DNA of 64,000 nt from Massilia sp. ZL223 (GCF_018119395.1 NZ_JAGPWD010000023.1:1-64000), one strand, 5' to 3'; shown: positions 37,801 to 47,224, counted from the first letter of the stretch. Translations and numbers: made by a program. Notes: a model not told the origin generated them from the letters alone.

Positions 37801-38298
37801 TTTTTTTCTCCTTCATCTGCGATGAAAATTACGCTCGAGGTTGAAACCCGCCAGGTCACTTCCATGTCCCGGCGAATTATTCATCGGCCCAAACCAAAAC
37901 GATTTACGCCAATGAATCCGGCACCGGCTGAACTGCTGCAACTCCTCATCGTTGCAGCACTTCAGCCAACGTCGACAGGTCACCGTCCATTTGCGTTTCA
38001 CATCGCTACCCTTGCGGGCGCGAAAAGAAAAAGCCGCCTTGCCTGAACTGAAGGTCAGGCAGTGCGGCTTGTTCTTTTCGCTTCGCTTACGTGCATACCG
38101 AGTGGATCAGCGTCCTATTATTGATCGATTATGTGTGCGGATGCCCGCGACAATAACACATGTTCTCGTTTTGACAAATTCAATCACGTAAAGTACACGA
38201 AAACTTTGTGAGTTCGCAACCGATAGACCGCAAAAAATCGCTGCGATTCGCATCGATGCGCGACCAGATGTGAGATCACGCACACAAAAAAATCGCGG
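37801..38298. other. 498-base intergenic region, no convincing gene
   Basis: Holds the leader of the histone-like gene (AGGAG at its minus-strand start) and a strong hairpin at 38031-38070. Frames of 60-80 codons are present on both strands but have no ribosome-binding site or recognisable content. The part from 38140 to 38280 is notably A/T-richer than its surroundings, as expected for a promoter region. Confidence 0.6.
38022..38070 (-). terminator. hairpin terminator 230 bases downstream of the LysR gene
   Basis: AAGCCGC (38031-38037) and TGCCTGA (38040-38046) pair with TCAGGCA (38055-38061) and GCGGCTT (38064-38070), with a small internal loop. On the minus strand the stem is followed by a TTTTTCTTTT tract (38022-38033 region). 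It may end the LysR transcript, or a separate small RNA, since the gap to the LysR stop at 38299 is long. Confidence 0.75.
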
Positions 38299-39195
38299 TC
38301 ACATCGATTCGCTTTTCAAACGCTCGACGAACCAGCGGCCCGCAGGTCCCGGCGGCTGGTCCTTCAAATAGATTGCGTGCATCGAGAAGCCTGCGCCGAG
38401 CAGCGGATGGACTTCGAGCTCGATGCGCACCAGCGCGCCGCGCGCGAGATCGCCCTCGACCATGTGCAGCGGCATCGATCCCCATCCCATGCCGGCGCGC
38501 AGGAAGGCATGCTTGGCGCCGAGATCCGCGAGCCGCCATACCTGCGGCGACAGCACCCCGTAGTTGCGCCCCTCGGTCAGTGTCGAGCGATCGGTGAGCA
38601 CGAGCTGCACGTGTTTCGCGGCCTCGGCGCGCAGCACCTTGCGCCTGGCCGCGGCGAGCGGATGACCGGGCGCCGCGACCACGACCGAAGGCACCGCGAG
38701 CAGGTATTCGGATGCGCACTCGGTCGGCACCTCGGGCAGCGAACCGATCACCGCGATACGGCAGCGGCCGTCGAGCAGCGGCTGCACCACCGCGCCGAGC
38801 GCTTCGACATACAGGCGCAGCGGCGTGGTGGGAAAGCGATCGTGGAAGTCCTTCACGGCGGCGGTGAGCGTCTCGATGGGGAACATGACGTCGACCGCGA
38901 CCGCGAGTTCGGCCTCGAGTCCCTGCGCGAGCGTGCGCGCCCTGGCCTTGAACGCATCCATGCCGTCGGCCGCATGGCGCGCTTCTTCGAGCAGCGCGCG
39001 GCCCGCTTCCGTCAATTGCGGATAGCGGCCGCTGCGATCGAACAGCGCGAAGCCCACCTGCAGTTCGAGATTGGCGAGCGTGTGGCTCACCACCGATTGC
39101 GCGCGGCGCAGCTTGCGGCCCGCGGCGGAGAAGCTGCCTTCGTCGGCTGCGGCGATAAACGTGCGCAGCTGGTCCATGGACATCCCGTCGAGCAT
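38299..39195 (-). CDS. LysR-family transcriptional regulator
   Basis: 298-residue regulator. N-terminal winged helix (LRTFIAAADEGSFSAAGRKLRRAQSVVSHTLANLE, a classic LysR helix-turn-helix, here quoted as RTFIAAADEGSFSAAG and AQSVVSHTLANLE) and a periplasmic-binding-like effector domain from about 95. Divergent from a DoxX gene with 140 bases between, so it probably regulates that gene, as LysR proteins usually do. The preference for GCG and CGC codons is somewhat different from neighbours, a faint hint of transfer. Confidence 0.93.
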   Translation of the reverse strand: MLDGMSMDQLRTFIAAADEGSFSAAGRKLRRAQSVVSHTLANLELQVGFALFDRSGRYPQLTEAGRALLEEARHAADGMDAFKARARTLAQGLEAELAVAVDVMFPIETLTAAVKDFHDRFPTTPLRLYVEALGAVVQPLLDGRCRIAVIGSLPEVPTECASEYLLAVPSVVVAAPGHPLAAARRKVLRAEAAKHVQLVLTDRSTLTEGRNYGVLSPQVWRLADLGAKHAFLRAGMGWGSMPLHMVEGDLARGALVRIELEVHPLLGAGFSMHAIYLKDQPPGPAGRWFVERLKSESM

Positions 39196-39335
39196 CTATC
39201 GTCCCCATCGATACAAGTCATCGAATTATATAGGCTTCCTGGATCGGTCTCCTCTGCCTAAGATGGGATCCATGCACTCCACGAACGGGTGCTCGAACCA
39301 GCGAACACTCAACGACAGACACGAAAGGAACAATC

Positions 39336-39767
39336 ATGAACACCACCCTGAACAACAGCGCCAACCAGTCCGCCATCCCGACCATCGGCCGCATCCTGAT
39401 GGCCGCCATCTTCCTCGTCAGCGGTGTCGGCAAGGCGCTCGCGCCGGCCGGGACCATCGGTTACATCGAGTCGGCGGGCCTGCCCTTCGCCACGCTCGGC
39501 CTGGTGGCGGCGGTAGTCATCGAAGTGGGCGGCGGCGCGATGCTGGCGCTCGGCATCAAGACGCGCCTGGTGGCCGCGCTGCTGGCGGCGTTCTCGGTGG
39601 TGACGGGCCTGGTGTTCCACAGCGCGGTGGGTGACCAGAACCAGCTGATCCATCTGATGAAGAACATCGCGATGGCTGGTGGTTTGCTGCAGGTGGTGGC
39701 TTTCGGTGCGGGTGCGTACAGCGTCGATGCGGCGAGCAGCCGTAAGGGTGCGACTCAGCTTGCGTAA
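39336..39767 (+). CDS. DoxX-family membrane protein
   Basis: 143-residue inner-membrane protein with four helices. Family signs: RILMAAIFLVSGVGKAL in helix 1, GYIESAGLPFATLGLVAAVVIEVGGGAMLALGIK and the LIHLMKNIAMAGGLLQVVAFGAGAYS end (given in pieces: GYIESAGLP, EVGGGAMLALG, MKNIAMAGGLLQV). DoxX proteins are linked to quinone/thiosulfate metabolism and oxidative stress, exact role unknown. AAAGGA precedes the ATG. Divergent from a LysR gene. Confidence 0.9.
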   Translation: MNTTLNNSANQSAIPTIGRILMAAIFLVSGVGKALAPAGTIGYIESAGLPFATLGLVAAVVIEVGGGAMLALGIKTRLVAALLAAFSVVTGLVFHSAVGDQNQLIHLMKNIAMAGGLLQVVAFGAGAYSVDAASSRKGATQLA

Positions 39768-39782
39768 GCCACAGTATATGAA

Positions 39783-39867
39783 CGTCGTTCCGGCGAAGGC
39801 CGGAACCTAAGTTTAGCGTCCACACTGCTCACGCCAACTTGGGCCCCGGCCTTCGCCGGGGCGACGG
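39783..39867. repeat. inverted pair of REP-like palindromes
   Basis: Copies at 39783-39813 (reverse) and 39836-39867 (forward), 22 bases apart, between the convergent DoxX and glycosyltransferase genes. The second copy has a GC-richer variant (CCCCGGCCTTCGCCGGGG). With the 8.6 and 23.8 kb pairs, this is the third facing pair; its inside-out orientation differs from them. Confidence 0.85.
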
Positions 39868-39875
39868 TTTTTAGG

Positions 39876-41525
39876 CTACCCCTCCGTAATCCGCAGCATG
39901 TCCATCTTGCACAGCCACGCCAGGCCGCGCAGCAAGGTCGGACGATCCCAGCGCCCCAGCGTATCGATCAGCTCCTCGACCTGCATCGGCCGCGGCCCGA
40001 TGGCGCCGAAGATCAGCCCGAACTCTTCCAGGGTCGGCAGCGACGACGCCGCGAAGCGGTTGATCGCCAGCTCGCGGTAGGCGCGCACCAGCGCCAGCGA
40101 GGCATCCGGCTTCAATTCCACCAGCGAGGCCGCCGTCAGCAAGCGCGTCGGGTAATTGGCGAACAGACGGAAAGGATCCGGCCGGTCCGGCGCATGGTCC
40201 GGCAGCGGCGGCGTGAGCAAGGGATCGGCGCGGCGCCGCTCCGCCAGCTCGTCGAACAGCTCGCAGTAGCGCACCAGGATGGCGCTCCAGTCGAACTCCT
40301 GCCTGGCCCGCGCGCGCCCGCTCTCGCCCATGCGGCGGCGCAGCCCTTCATCGCGGATCAAGCTGCCGTAGGCCTGGGCCAGGCCGGCGCCGTCCACCGC
40401 CACCGCCTGGCTGGTGTGGCCGCAGTACATGTCGAAGCTGTCCACCCCGTCGTCGTAGCGCATCGCCAGGTCGCCGCCCGCGCCGGGCCCGGGCATGATG
40501 GCCGGGATGCGGTAGCCGTCGACGCCGTCGCGCACCGTGTCGCGGTAGCCGTTCCAGTCCGACACCACGCAGGGCAGCCCGGCCGCCATGGCCTCGGCCG
40601 GCGTCAGGCCGAAGGTTTCCTGGATGTTGTCCGAGAGCGAGGTGAAGATGTCGGCGGCGGCCCAGGCGTCGCGCTTGCGCTCCGCATCCCGCCCGTCCAG
40701 CTCGACCAGTCGGATTGAAGGACAGAGCAGCGCCGCCGCTTCGCGGAAGGCCGTCCCGATCGCTTCGCTGGCGAACCAGCCGCACAGGATCAGGTGCACC
40801 TTCTTCCCGCCCTTGTCCGCGCGCTCGAGCGCCGCGAACATCTGCTGGGGATGGGACTTGGCGTGCAGCGACAGCCGCCCCAGGAACAGCACCGCGACTT
40901 CGTCCGGCCCGATGCCGAGGCGGGCGCGGGCGTCCACCCGCTGCGCCTCGCCGGCCTGCAGCTCGGCGCAGTGCACGCCCAGCGGAATCAAAGGCAGCTG
41001 CGGCAGCTCGAAGCGGGTCGCGCCCAGGCGCGCGGCCAGATAAGCGGCCTGCTCCTCGATCAGCACGCGCACGCTGTCGCGCACCACGCGCGAGGTGCAG
41101 ACGATGGCGTCCCAGGCGCGCACCGGCGCCACCAGCAGGTCGGCCACCATGCTCATCATGTCGTGGCTGGCGGTGGTGTGGGCGACGCCGCACAGGCTGT
41201 ACTGGCGCTCGCCCGCCTGCAGGCGCCGCCAGGCCAGGCGCTCGATGCCGGGGCCGGGGTGGTAGAGGCAGCCGAAATGCGCCAGCTCCTCGGGCGCGGA
41301 CGGCGCGATCCAGCGCGTCAGGCCCCGGTAACCGTCCGCGCGCAGCGCCGCGTCGAAGGCGTCCGCATAGGGCCTCCCGGCGGCGAAGCAGCCGACTTCG
41401 GCCAGGCTGTCCGCCTGCGCGACCGCGCGCAGCAGCCCGACGCCGGCCGCCTGCCGGCCCATCAGCTTTTGCCCGGCGACGGAAAATGCCTCGGGCAGGT
41501 AGTGCAGTGCAAAGCGGTCGGTCAT
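39876..41525 (-). CDS. glycosyltransferase family 4-like with helical C-terminal extension
   Basis: 549-residue cytoplasmic glycosyltransferase of the GT-B fold. N-terminal acceptor half to about 230, then GT group 1 domain: VAVLFLGRLSLHAKSHPQQMF, HLILCGWFASEAIG and the nucleotide-sugar site FGLTPAEAMAAGLPCVVSDWNGYRD with the EX7E-type acids. Beyond residue 440 lies an extra helical segment (TRLLTAASLVELKPDASLA ... IDTLGRWDRPTLLRGL) that the ordinary family lacks. ATG at 41525 is preceded by AGGAGAGGGC. Divergent from the Calx-beta protein gene; it might glycosylate that protein or an envelope polymer, but this is speculation. Confidence 0.85.
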   Translation of the reverse strand: MTDRFALHYLPEAFSVAGQKLMGRQAAGVGLLRAVAQADSLAEVGCFAAGRPYADAFDAALRADGYRGLTRWIAPSAPEELAHFGCLYHPGPGIERLAWRRLQAGERQYSLCGVAHTTASHDMMSMVADLLVAPVRAWDAIVCTSRVVRDSVRVLIEEQAAYLAARLGATRFELPQLPLIPLGVHCAELQAGEAQRVDARARLGIGPDEVAVLFLGRLSLHAKSHPQQMFAALERADKGGKKVHLILCGWFASEAIGTAFREAAALLCPSIRLVELDGRDAERKRDAWAAADIFTSLSDNIQETFGLTPAEAMAAGLPCVVSDWNGYRDTVRDGVDGYRIPAIMPGPGAGGDLAMRYDDGVDSFDMYCGHTSQAVAVDGAGLAQAYGSLIRDEGLRRRMGESGRARARQEFDWSAILVRYCELFDELAERRRADPLLTPPLPDHAPDRPDPFRLFANYPTRLLTAASLVELKPDASLALVRAYRELAINRFAASSLPTLEEFGLIFGAIGPRPMQVEELIDTLGRWDRPTLLRGLAWLCKMDMLRITEG

Positions 41526-41838
41526 GCCCTCTCCTGGGTTTGCGGGAAGCCGCAGGCTTGTAGGGATCATAAGGTTTCCGCCGTCCGGGTGGCGCGAGCA
41601 TGGCGACGGGCCTTGCCGCATCGGCAAGCAGGTGCAGCACCGCTTGTCGTCAGCCAGCCACAGACCGGCCGTCACATCTGTCCGCCGCAGGGAAAGTTCA
41701 TCAATCCCATGGCGGCTGGCAGGACAAGCCGCTACACTCCCCAAGCGGCCTCATCCCTGCCGCCGTCCGTACCGCGAGCCCGCCGTCCCGCCTCGCCGCT
41801 CCCTTCCCTTTTAGACCACCTTCCTGCAGAGGCCTGCC
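41526..41838. other. 313-base divergent intergenic region
   Basis: Separates the glycosyltransferase and Calx-beta genes. AGAGG at about 41827-41831 lies before the TTG start at 41839. Promoters of both genes must be here; I see no convincing -35/-10 pair, palindrome or RNA. Confidence 0.5.
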
Positions 41839-44800
41839 TTGGCTACGTCCATCGTTTCCGTTTCGTTTTCCAATGGTTTTGTCGGTAACGCGACAAAAAA
41901 CAATGAGTCGTCCGCGTCGTCCTACCTGACCGCGCTGGGCTGGTCCAACTTCCAGTTCCAGCAGGCGACCACCACCGGGCAGTTCGGCGGCAGCCAGGGC
42001 AACGACCTATCGGGCACGCTCCTGATCACGGACGCGGCGGGCGTCCAGCACCGGATCGACGGCGTGATCAACTGGCGCGCGCCCAGCGGCGCAGTGAGCA
42101 CCATCGTGTTCTACGCGACCGGGAACACAAACCGCGTGCTGGCCACCAACAGCGGCACCTACACGATCGACCCGAACACGGAAGCCAACGGCGACCCGCA
42201 TACCTTCATCGGCATGACCTTCAACGGCCAGGCCCTGGCCATCAGCAACGACGGCAAGGTCACCGGCAACGCCGCGACCTCCGGCCTGCTGGCCGCGCTC
42301 AACACCTACCTGGCGGCCCAGCCCCAGCTGAGCGTGGGCGACGCGGTGGTCAACGAGGCCGACGGCACGGCCTACGTCACCGTCACGCTCAACAAGACCA
42401 GCACCGACACCATCACGGTCAGGTACAGCACCGAGAACGGCAGCGCCACCGCCGGCACCGACTACGCGGCGGCCAGCGGCACGCTGACGTTCGCGCCGGG
42501 CGAAACCAGCAAGCAGATTGCGGTGTCCCTGATCGACAACGCCGTCGCCGACGGCGCGCGCACCGCCACCGTGGTGCTGAGCGACAGCCGCCTGGCGGCG
42601 ATCACCGACAACACCGGCGTGGTGATCATCAACGACAACGACGGCGCCCCTGGCGCCACGGTCGCCCGCGTACTGGCGGAAGACGCCCTGAACAGCGGCG
42701 CCAACCCGGCCGACAGCAGCGTGGTCGAGGGCGGCTCCCTGGTATACACGGTCACCCTGAACGGCAGCGGCGGCGAGCACACCCTGCTGATCGGCGGCAC
42801 GGCGGGCGCAAGCGACCGCGGCGCGATCGGCTTCAGCAACGGCGTCGCGTGGAAGAATGGCGACCCGGCCACCGGCATCGTGGTGGTGCCGGCCGGCGTC
42901 GGCAGCTTCCGGATCACGCTCGCCACCCATGACGACAGCGAGATCGAGAACGCCGAGACGGTGGTCGTCACCGTCGGCGGCGTGGCCGCCACCGGCACCG
43001 TCACCGACAACGACAGCCAGGGCGTCACCACGGCGATCGCCGAGGACGCCCTGCACAGCGGCGCCTCCCCGGTCGATGCCAGCGTGGTCGAAGGCGCCAG
43101 CCTGCTGGTCACGGTGGCGCTCAACGGCGCCAGCCCCACCCCGGTGGAACATGCGCTGACGGTGGGCGGCAGCGCCGGCGCACTGGACGTCGGCAGCTTC
43201 GTGTTCAGCAATAACGTGGCCTGGAAGAACAATAATCTGGCGAGCGGCATCGTCGTGGTCCCGGCCGGCGTGGCCGGTTTCACCATTCTGGTGCCGACCC
43301 TTGACGACAGCGAGGTCGAAAACGCGGAAAGCCTGGTGCTGAACGTGGGCGGCGTGGCCGCCACCGGCACCATCACCGATAACGACAGCATCGGCGTGAG
43401 CGCGGTGCTGGCCGAGGTCGCGGCCAATGCCGGCGCCATTCCGCTGGACAGCGCCGTCATCGAAGGCGCGGCCCTGCAGTACACCGTCACCCTGAGCGCC
43501 GCCGGCCCCTACCCGCTGGAACTCAGCCTGGCGCTGGGCGGCAGCGCCGACGCCACCGACCTGGGCGCCATCAGCTTCAGCGACGGCGTCGCCTGGAAGA
43601 ATGGCGATCCGGGCACCGGCCTGCTGGTGGTCCCGGCCGGTATCGGCAGCTTCCGCATCCTGGTAGCGACCGTGGACGACAGCGCCGTCGAGGCGAACGA
43701 ATCCCTGGTCCTGACCGTGGGCGGAGTGCAGGCCACCGGCACCATCACCGACAACGACGCCGTGAACGTGGCCACCGTGATCGCGGAAGACGCTGGCAAC
43801 GTCGGCCTGTCGCCGGCCGATTCGAGCATCGTCGAGGGCGGCATCCTGCGCTACAGCGTGCACCTGAACACCGCCACCATCGCCGCCACCGAGTTCACGC
43901 TCGCGGTCGGCGGCACCCTGGCTGCTTCCGAGCTGGCCGGCATCGTGTTCAGCGACGGCGTGACCTGGAAAAACAACGATCCGCTCAGCGGCATCGTGGT
44001 GGTGCCGTCCGGCGTGGGCAGCTTCAAGGTGACCGTGGGCGTCTTCGACGACGCCGAGATCGAGCTCACCGAATCGCTGGCCCTCACCGTCGGCGGTGTC
44101 ATGGCCTCCGGCACCGTCACCGACAACGACAGCCAGAGCATCGCCAGCCTGGTGGCCGAGGACAGCGCCCATCTCGGCGCCACCCCGGTCGACAGCAGCG
44201 TGGTCGAAGGCACGGCCCTGCTGTTCACCGCGCGCCTCAACAGCGCCAGCCCGGCGCCCACCGAGTTCACCCTGAGTCTGGGCGGCAGCGCATCAAACGC
44301 CGACCTGGGCCAGATCGTCTTCAGCGCCGGCGTGGCCTGGAAGAACGGCAACCCGGCCAGCGGCATCATCGTGGTGCCGCCGGGCGTGATCGGCTTCACC
44401 GCCACCCTGCCGACCGTGGACGACGCCCTGATCGAAGCCACCGAAAGCGCCATCATGAGCATCGGCGGCGTGGCCGCAAGCGGCACCATCGCCGACAACG
44501 ACAGCCTGAACGTGGTCTCGGTGGTGGCCGAAGATGCCGCCAACCTGGGCCAGAACCCCTTCGATTCCGTGGTGACCGAGGGCGCCACCCTGCTGTATAC
44601 CGTCACGCTCAACGGCGCGGCGGTGGCGCCGGCCGAGTTCAGCCTGGTGCTGGGCGGCACCGCGTCCGCCAGCGACCTGGGCGCGCTGGTCTTCAGCAAC
44701 GGCGTGAGCTGGAAGAATGGCGATCCGGCGACCGGCATCGTGGTGATCCCGGCCGGTGTGGCCGGCTTCACGGCCACCCTGGCGACCGTGGACGACAGCC

Positions 44801-46527
44801 TGGTCGAATCCTCGGAAAGCGCGCTGCTGTCCGTCAACGGCGTGCATGCGACCGGCACCGTGGTGGACAACGACTCCCTGCCGCCGGTGGTGCAGCCTCC
44901 GGTCGTACAGCCTCCAGTGGTGCAGCCCCCGGCCCTGCAGACCGGCCTGGATCCAGACACCGACGACGGCGCCAGCAACACCGACGCCGTCACCAGCGTG
45001 CGCACCCCTGAGTTCAGCGTCGCCGCCGGCCAGCTGCTCACCGCGGGCGGCAGCGTGCGCCTGCTGGCGCCGAACGGCGCCGTGGTCGGCACCAGCGCCG
45101 TCACCGCCGCCGACATCGCCGCCGGCAAGATCAACGTGGCCCCGGGCGCCCTGGATGACGGCGTGTATACATATACCGTGCAGATCATGGACGCCAGCGG
45201 CCAGGTGGTCGGCTCGGCGCCGGTGAGCGTGACCATCGTCACCGACCGCGACGGCGTCATGCCCTCGGTCGAACTGGCCGCCTACAACGGCGACTACAAC
45301 AAGGACGGTGTGCTCGACTGGCAACAGAACGGCGTCGCCCTGCTGCCCCTGGGATCGCTGGCCGACTTCGCCAAGGGCGTCAACGCTCCGCTGTCCTCCT
45401 TCGGCGCCGTGATCGCCGGCTCGGTGAGCGGCGAACTGGACGCCGTCCAGCTCACCAGCGGCGCCCAGTTGCGCGACCTGAGCCTGACCGACTTGCCGGC
45501 CGCGCTGCCGCAGGAGCAGCGCGCGGCCTCGCCGGTGTTCAACTTTACCGTCACCGCCGCCGAAGGCGTGGCCGGCCTGCCCGATCTCGCCCCGAACCGC
45601 GCCGGCCTGCAGACCCGCGTGGTGATCGAACTGGGCCAGACGGGCGTGGCCTCGAACGACTTCCTCAAGTTCGACAAGGCCAGCGGCGCCTGGTACAGCT
45701 TCCTGGACGACCAGGATCTGGCCACCTTCGACGACGGCGCCACCCTGGTGGACCTGAACAACGACGGTCGCGTGGACCGCATTGTGATCACCCTGACCGA
45801 CGGCGCGCGCGGCGACGAGGACGGCATCGTCAACGGCGTCATCGTCGACCCGGGCCTGCTGTCCTTCGACAAGACCTTGCCGGACCAGGTGTACAGCGTG
45901 CGCATGGCAAACGGCGAGCTGTATTACACCGGCGACGTCAAGGACGCCATGAGCCACGCCAGCGGCACCGGCAACGTGTTCCAGGGCGTGGTCTTCGATT
46001 CCATGGTCGGAGCGCCGAGCGGCAAGCACGCGTCGGCCTATTACCAGCCCTTCACCCAGGACACCACCTTCGCCATCGACGGCGGCGCCATGCCCTACGC
46101 CTGCTACGAGCTGGTCAAGGGCTCGCCGGGCTTCACGGTCCTGGGCGCCAACAGCGGCCTTGGGGTCAACGTGAACCTGTACCAGGACGCCTTGGGCCGC
46201 ACCGAGCTGGCGACCGTGGCCCAGGCGGCCCAGCTGGGCCTGGGCGCCAAGGGCTACGCCAACCGTGGCGCGGTGTTCAGCGCCACCATGGATAATGCCT
46301 TCACGTTCGACGCGGAAGGCTACCTGATCGCCAACCACGACAACGCCTCGGTGCAGGCCCTGGTCCAGCAGCTGGCGGCGACCTACCAGTCGACCAGCGC
46401 GGCCGGCTTCATCGACGCGGTCGAACAAAATTACTTCCAGCAAATCCAGCTGGTCGGTGTCGCCCACGGCACCGCGGCCACTGCCGCGGACCTGAACGCG
46501 ATGTTCGGCACCGGTTTCGGTATCTAA
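41839..46527 (+). CDS. large Calx-beta repeat protein, probably secreted
   Basis: 1562-residue protein. No classical signal peptide: it starts ATSIVSVSFSNGFVGNATKN. Residues 155-275 are a canonical Calx-beta domain (TDTITVRYSTENGSATAGTDY, then VADGARTATVVLSD, VVIINDND). Six tandem repeats of about 122 residues follow, each with AEDA-like opening, a VEGxxLxYTVxLN strand, GVAWKNGDPATGIVVVP and a xxTGTxTDND end with Ca-binding Asp. After a Pro/Val hinge (VVQPPVVQPPVVQPP) comes an Ig-like domain and an acidic NKDGVLDW Ca site, then a unique C-terminal region. Probably exported by type I secretion and Ca-dependent. Start TTG at 41839 is inferred. Confidence 0.85.
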   Translation: MATSIVSVSFSNGFVGNATKNNESSASSYLTALGWSNFQFQQATTTGQFGGSQGNDLSGTLLITDAAGVQHRIDGVINWRAPSGAVSTIVFYATGNTNRVLATNSGTYTIDPNTEANGDPHTFIGMTFNGQALAISNDGKVTGNAATSGLLAALNTYLAAQPQLSVGDAVVNEADGTAYVTVTLNKTSTDTITVRYSTENGSATAGTDYAAASGTLTFAPGETSKQIAVSLIDNAVADGARTATVVLSDSRLAAITDNTGVVIINDNDGAPGATVARVLAEDALNSGANPADSSVVEGGSLVYTVTLNGSGGEHTLLIGGTAGASDRGAIGFSNGVAWKNGDPATGIVVVPAGVGSFRITLATHDDSEIENAETVVVTVGGVAATGTVTDNDSQGVTTAIAEDALHSGASPVDASVVEGASLLVTVALNGASPTPVEHALTVGGSAGALDVGSFVFSNNVAWKNNNLASGIVVVPAGVAGFTILVPTLDDSEVENAESLVLNVGGVAATGTITDNDSIGVSAVLAEVAANAGAIPLDSAVIEGAALQYTVTLSAAGPYPLELSLALGGSADATDLGAISFSDGVAWKNGDPGTGLLVVPAGIGSFRILVATVDDSAVEANESLVLTVGGVQATGTITDNDAVNVATVIAEDAGNVGLSPADSSIVEGGILRYSVHLNTATIAATEFTLAVGGTLAASELAGIVFSDGVTWKNNDPLSGIVVVPSGVGSFKVTVGVFDDAEIELTESLALTVGGVMASGTVTDNDSQSIASLVAEDSAHLGATPVDSSVVEGTALLFTARLNSASPAPTEFTLSLGGSASNADLGQIVFSAGVAWKNGNPASGIIVVPPGVIGFTATLPTVDDALIEATESAIMSIGGVAASGTIADNDSLNVVSVVAEDAANLGQNPFDSVVTEGATLLYTVTLNGAAVAPAEFSLVLGGTASASDLGALVFSNGVSWKNGDPATGIVVIPAGVAGFTATLATVDDSLVESSESALLSVNGVHATGTVVDNDSLPPVVQPPVVQPPVVQPPALQTGLDPDTDDGASNTDAVTSVRTPEFSVAAGQLLTAGGSVRLLAPNGAVVGTSAVTAADIAAGKINVAPGALDDGVYTYTVQIMDASGQVVGSAPVSVTIVTDRDGVMPSVELAAYNGDYNKDGVLDWQQNGVALLPLGSLADFAKGVNAPLSSFGAVIAGSVSGELDAVQLTSGAQLRDLSLTDLPAALPQEQRAASPVFNFTVTAAEGVAGLPDLAPNRAGLQTRVVIELGQTGVASNDFLKFDKASGAWYSFLDDQDLATFDDGATLVDLNNDGRVDRIVITLTDGARGDEDGIVNGVIVDPGLLSFDKTLPDQVYSVRMANGELYYTGDVKDAMSHASGTGNVFQGVVFDSMVGAPSGKHASAYYQPFTQDTTFAIDGGAMPYACYELVKGSPGFTVLGANSGLGVNVNLYQDALGRTELATVAQAAQLGLGAKGYANRGAVFSATMDNAFTFDAEGYLIANHDNASVQALVQQLAATYQSTSAAGFIDAVEQNYFQQIQLVGVAHGTAATAADLNAMFGTGFGI
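42670..44880 (+). repeat. six tandem ~370-base coding repeats
   Basis: Repeat units begin near 42676, 43039, 43410, 43780, 44155 and 44525 and are 364-373 bases long, each encoding one Calx-beta-like module. Codons within copies are similar but not identical, so the array is old enough to have diverged and could change length by recombination. Confidence 0.85.
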
Positions 46528-46536
46528 GGAGGACGG

Positions 46537-47193
46537 ATGAGCAACTTGAAACTTGCAGGCCTGGCGCCGGTGGTCTCCCTACTTGCGCTGGTCTCCGTGC
46601 AGGCCAATGCGGCCGAGCCGGTGAAGTACTGGGGCGTGCACGCGGGCGCGAACACGCTGGACGAGATGAATGCGCGGATCGACTTCGGTTCCGGCACGCC
46701 CTTCGACGGCCACGCGGACCTGAAGCGCGGCCTGCACGGCGGCCTGATGGTCGGCCGCCAGTCGGAGCATGCGCGCTACGAGCTGGAGGTCGAACAGGGA
46801 CTGTTCAAGGTGGAGCGCCTGAGCCTGGGCGCGGTGAGCGAGCCGAAGGATGCGCGCGGGCGCTACCAGGTGCTGTTCGCCAATGCCTACCGCACCGACC
46901 GGCTGAGCGATTCGATCGACAGCTTCTTCGGCGCCGGCATTGGCTGGGGCAGGATCAAGCTGCCGCGCCTGGGGCTGGGCGCCAATTGCGACTGCTTCGG
47001 ACCGGCCTCGAAGAGCGGCTTCGCCTGGCAAGTGCGCGCGGGGCTGGGGTACAGGGTATCGGAGCAGGCCAGCGTGTCCTTGCAGTACACGCTGCTTAAG
47101 CTGCCGACCCCGGAAGCGGGCGGGCCGCCGGAGATCCGCTACGAACGCAAGCGCTTCGGAGCGGTCTCGCTGGGCTACTCGCGGCAGTTCTGA
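46537..47193 (+). CDS. outer-membrane beta-barrel protein
   Basis: 218-residue small OmpA-like/porin-like barrel. Signal peptide VSLLALVSVQANA with cleavage before AEPVKYWGVHAGANTLDEM; amphipathic strands alternate through the protein and the end SLGYSRQF carries the terminal aromatic expected of outer-membrane barrels. GGAGGA lies before the ATG, 9 bases after the Calx-beta stop, so both are probably cotranscribed. It may be the outer-membrane partner of that protein, but this is only suggested by position. Confidence 0.78.
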   Translation: MSNLKLAGLAPVVSLLALVSVQANAAEPVKYWGVHAGANTLDEMNARIDFGSGTPFDGHADLKRGLHGGLMVGRQSEHARYELEVEQGLFKVERLSLGAVSEPKDARGRYQVLFANAYRTDRLSDSIDSFFGAGIGWGRIKLPRLGLGANCDCFGPASKSGFAWQVRAGLGYRVSEQASVSLQYTLLKLPTPEAGGPPEIRYERKRFGAVSLGYSRQF

Positions 47194-47224
47194 CGCACGG
47201 CGGACCGTCTTCCTTTTGTCGATA

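Noticed and set aside
36611-37825. 404-codon Ala/Val/Leu-rich frame opposite the histone-like gene, looking like a membrane protein
   Set aside because: It is the complement of AKPAAKK repeats. The minus strand has the correct AGGAG, start and terminator.
37813-38191. Small ORFs of 60-80 codons between the histone-like and LysR genes
   Set aside because: No start signals and the region holds a strong terminator hairpin through one of them.
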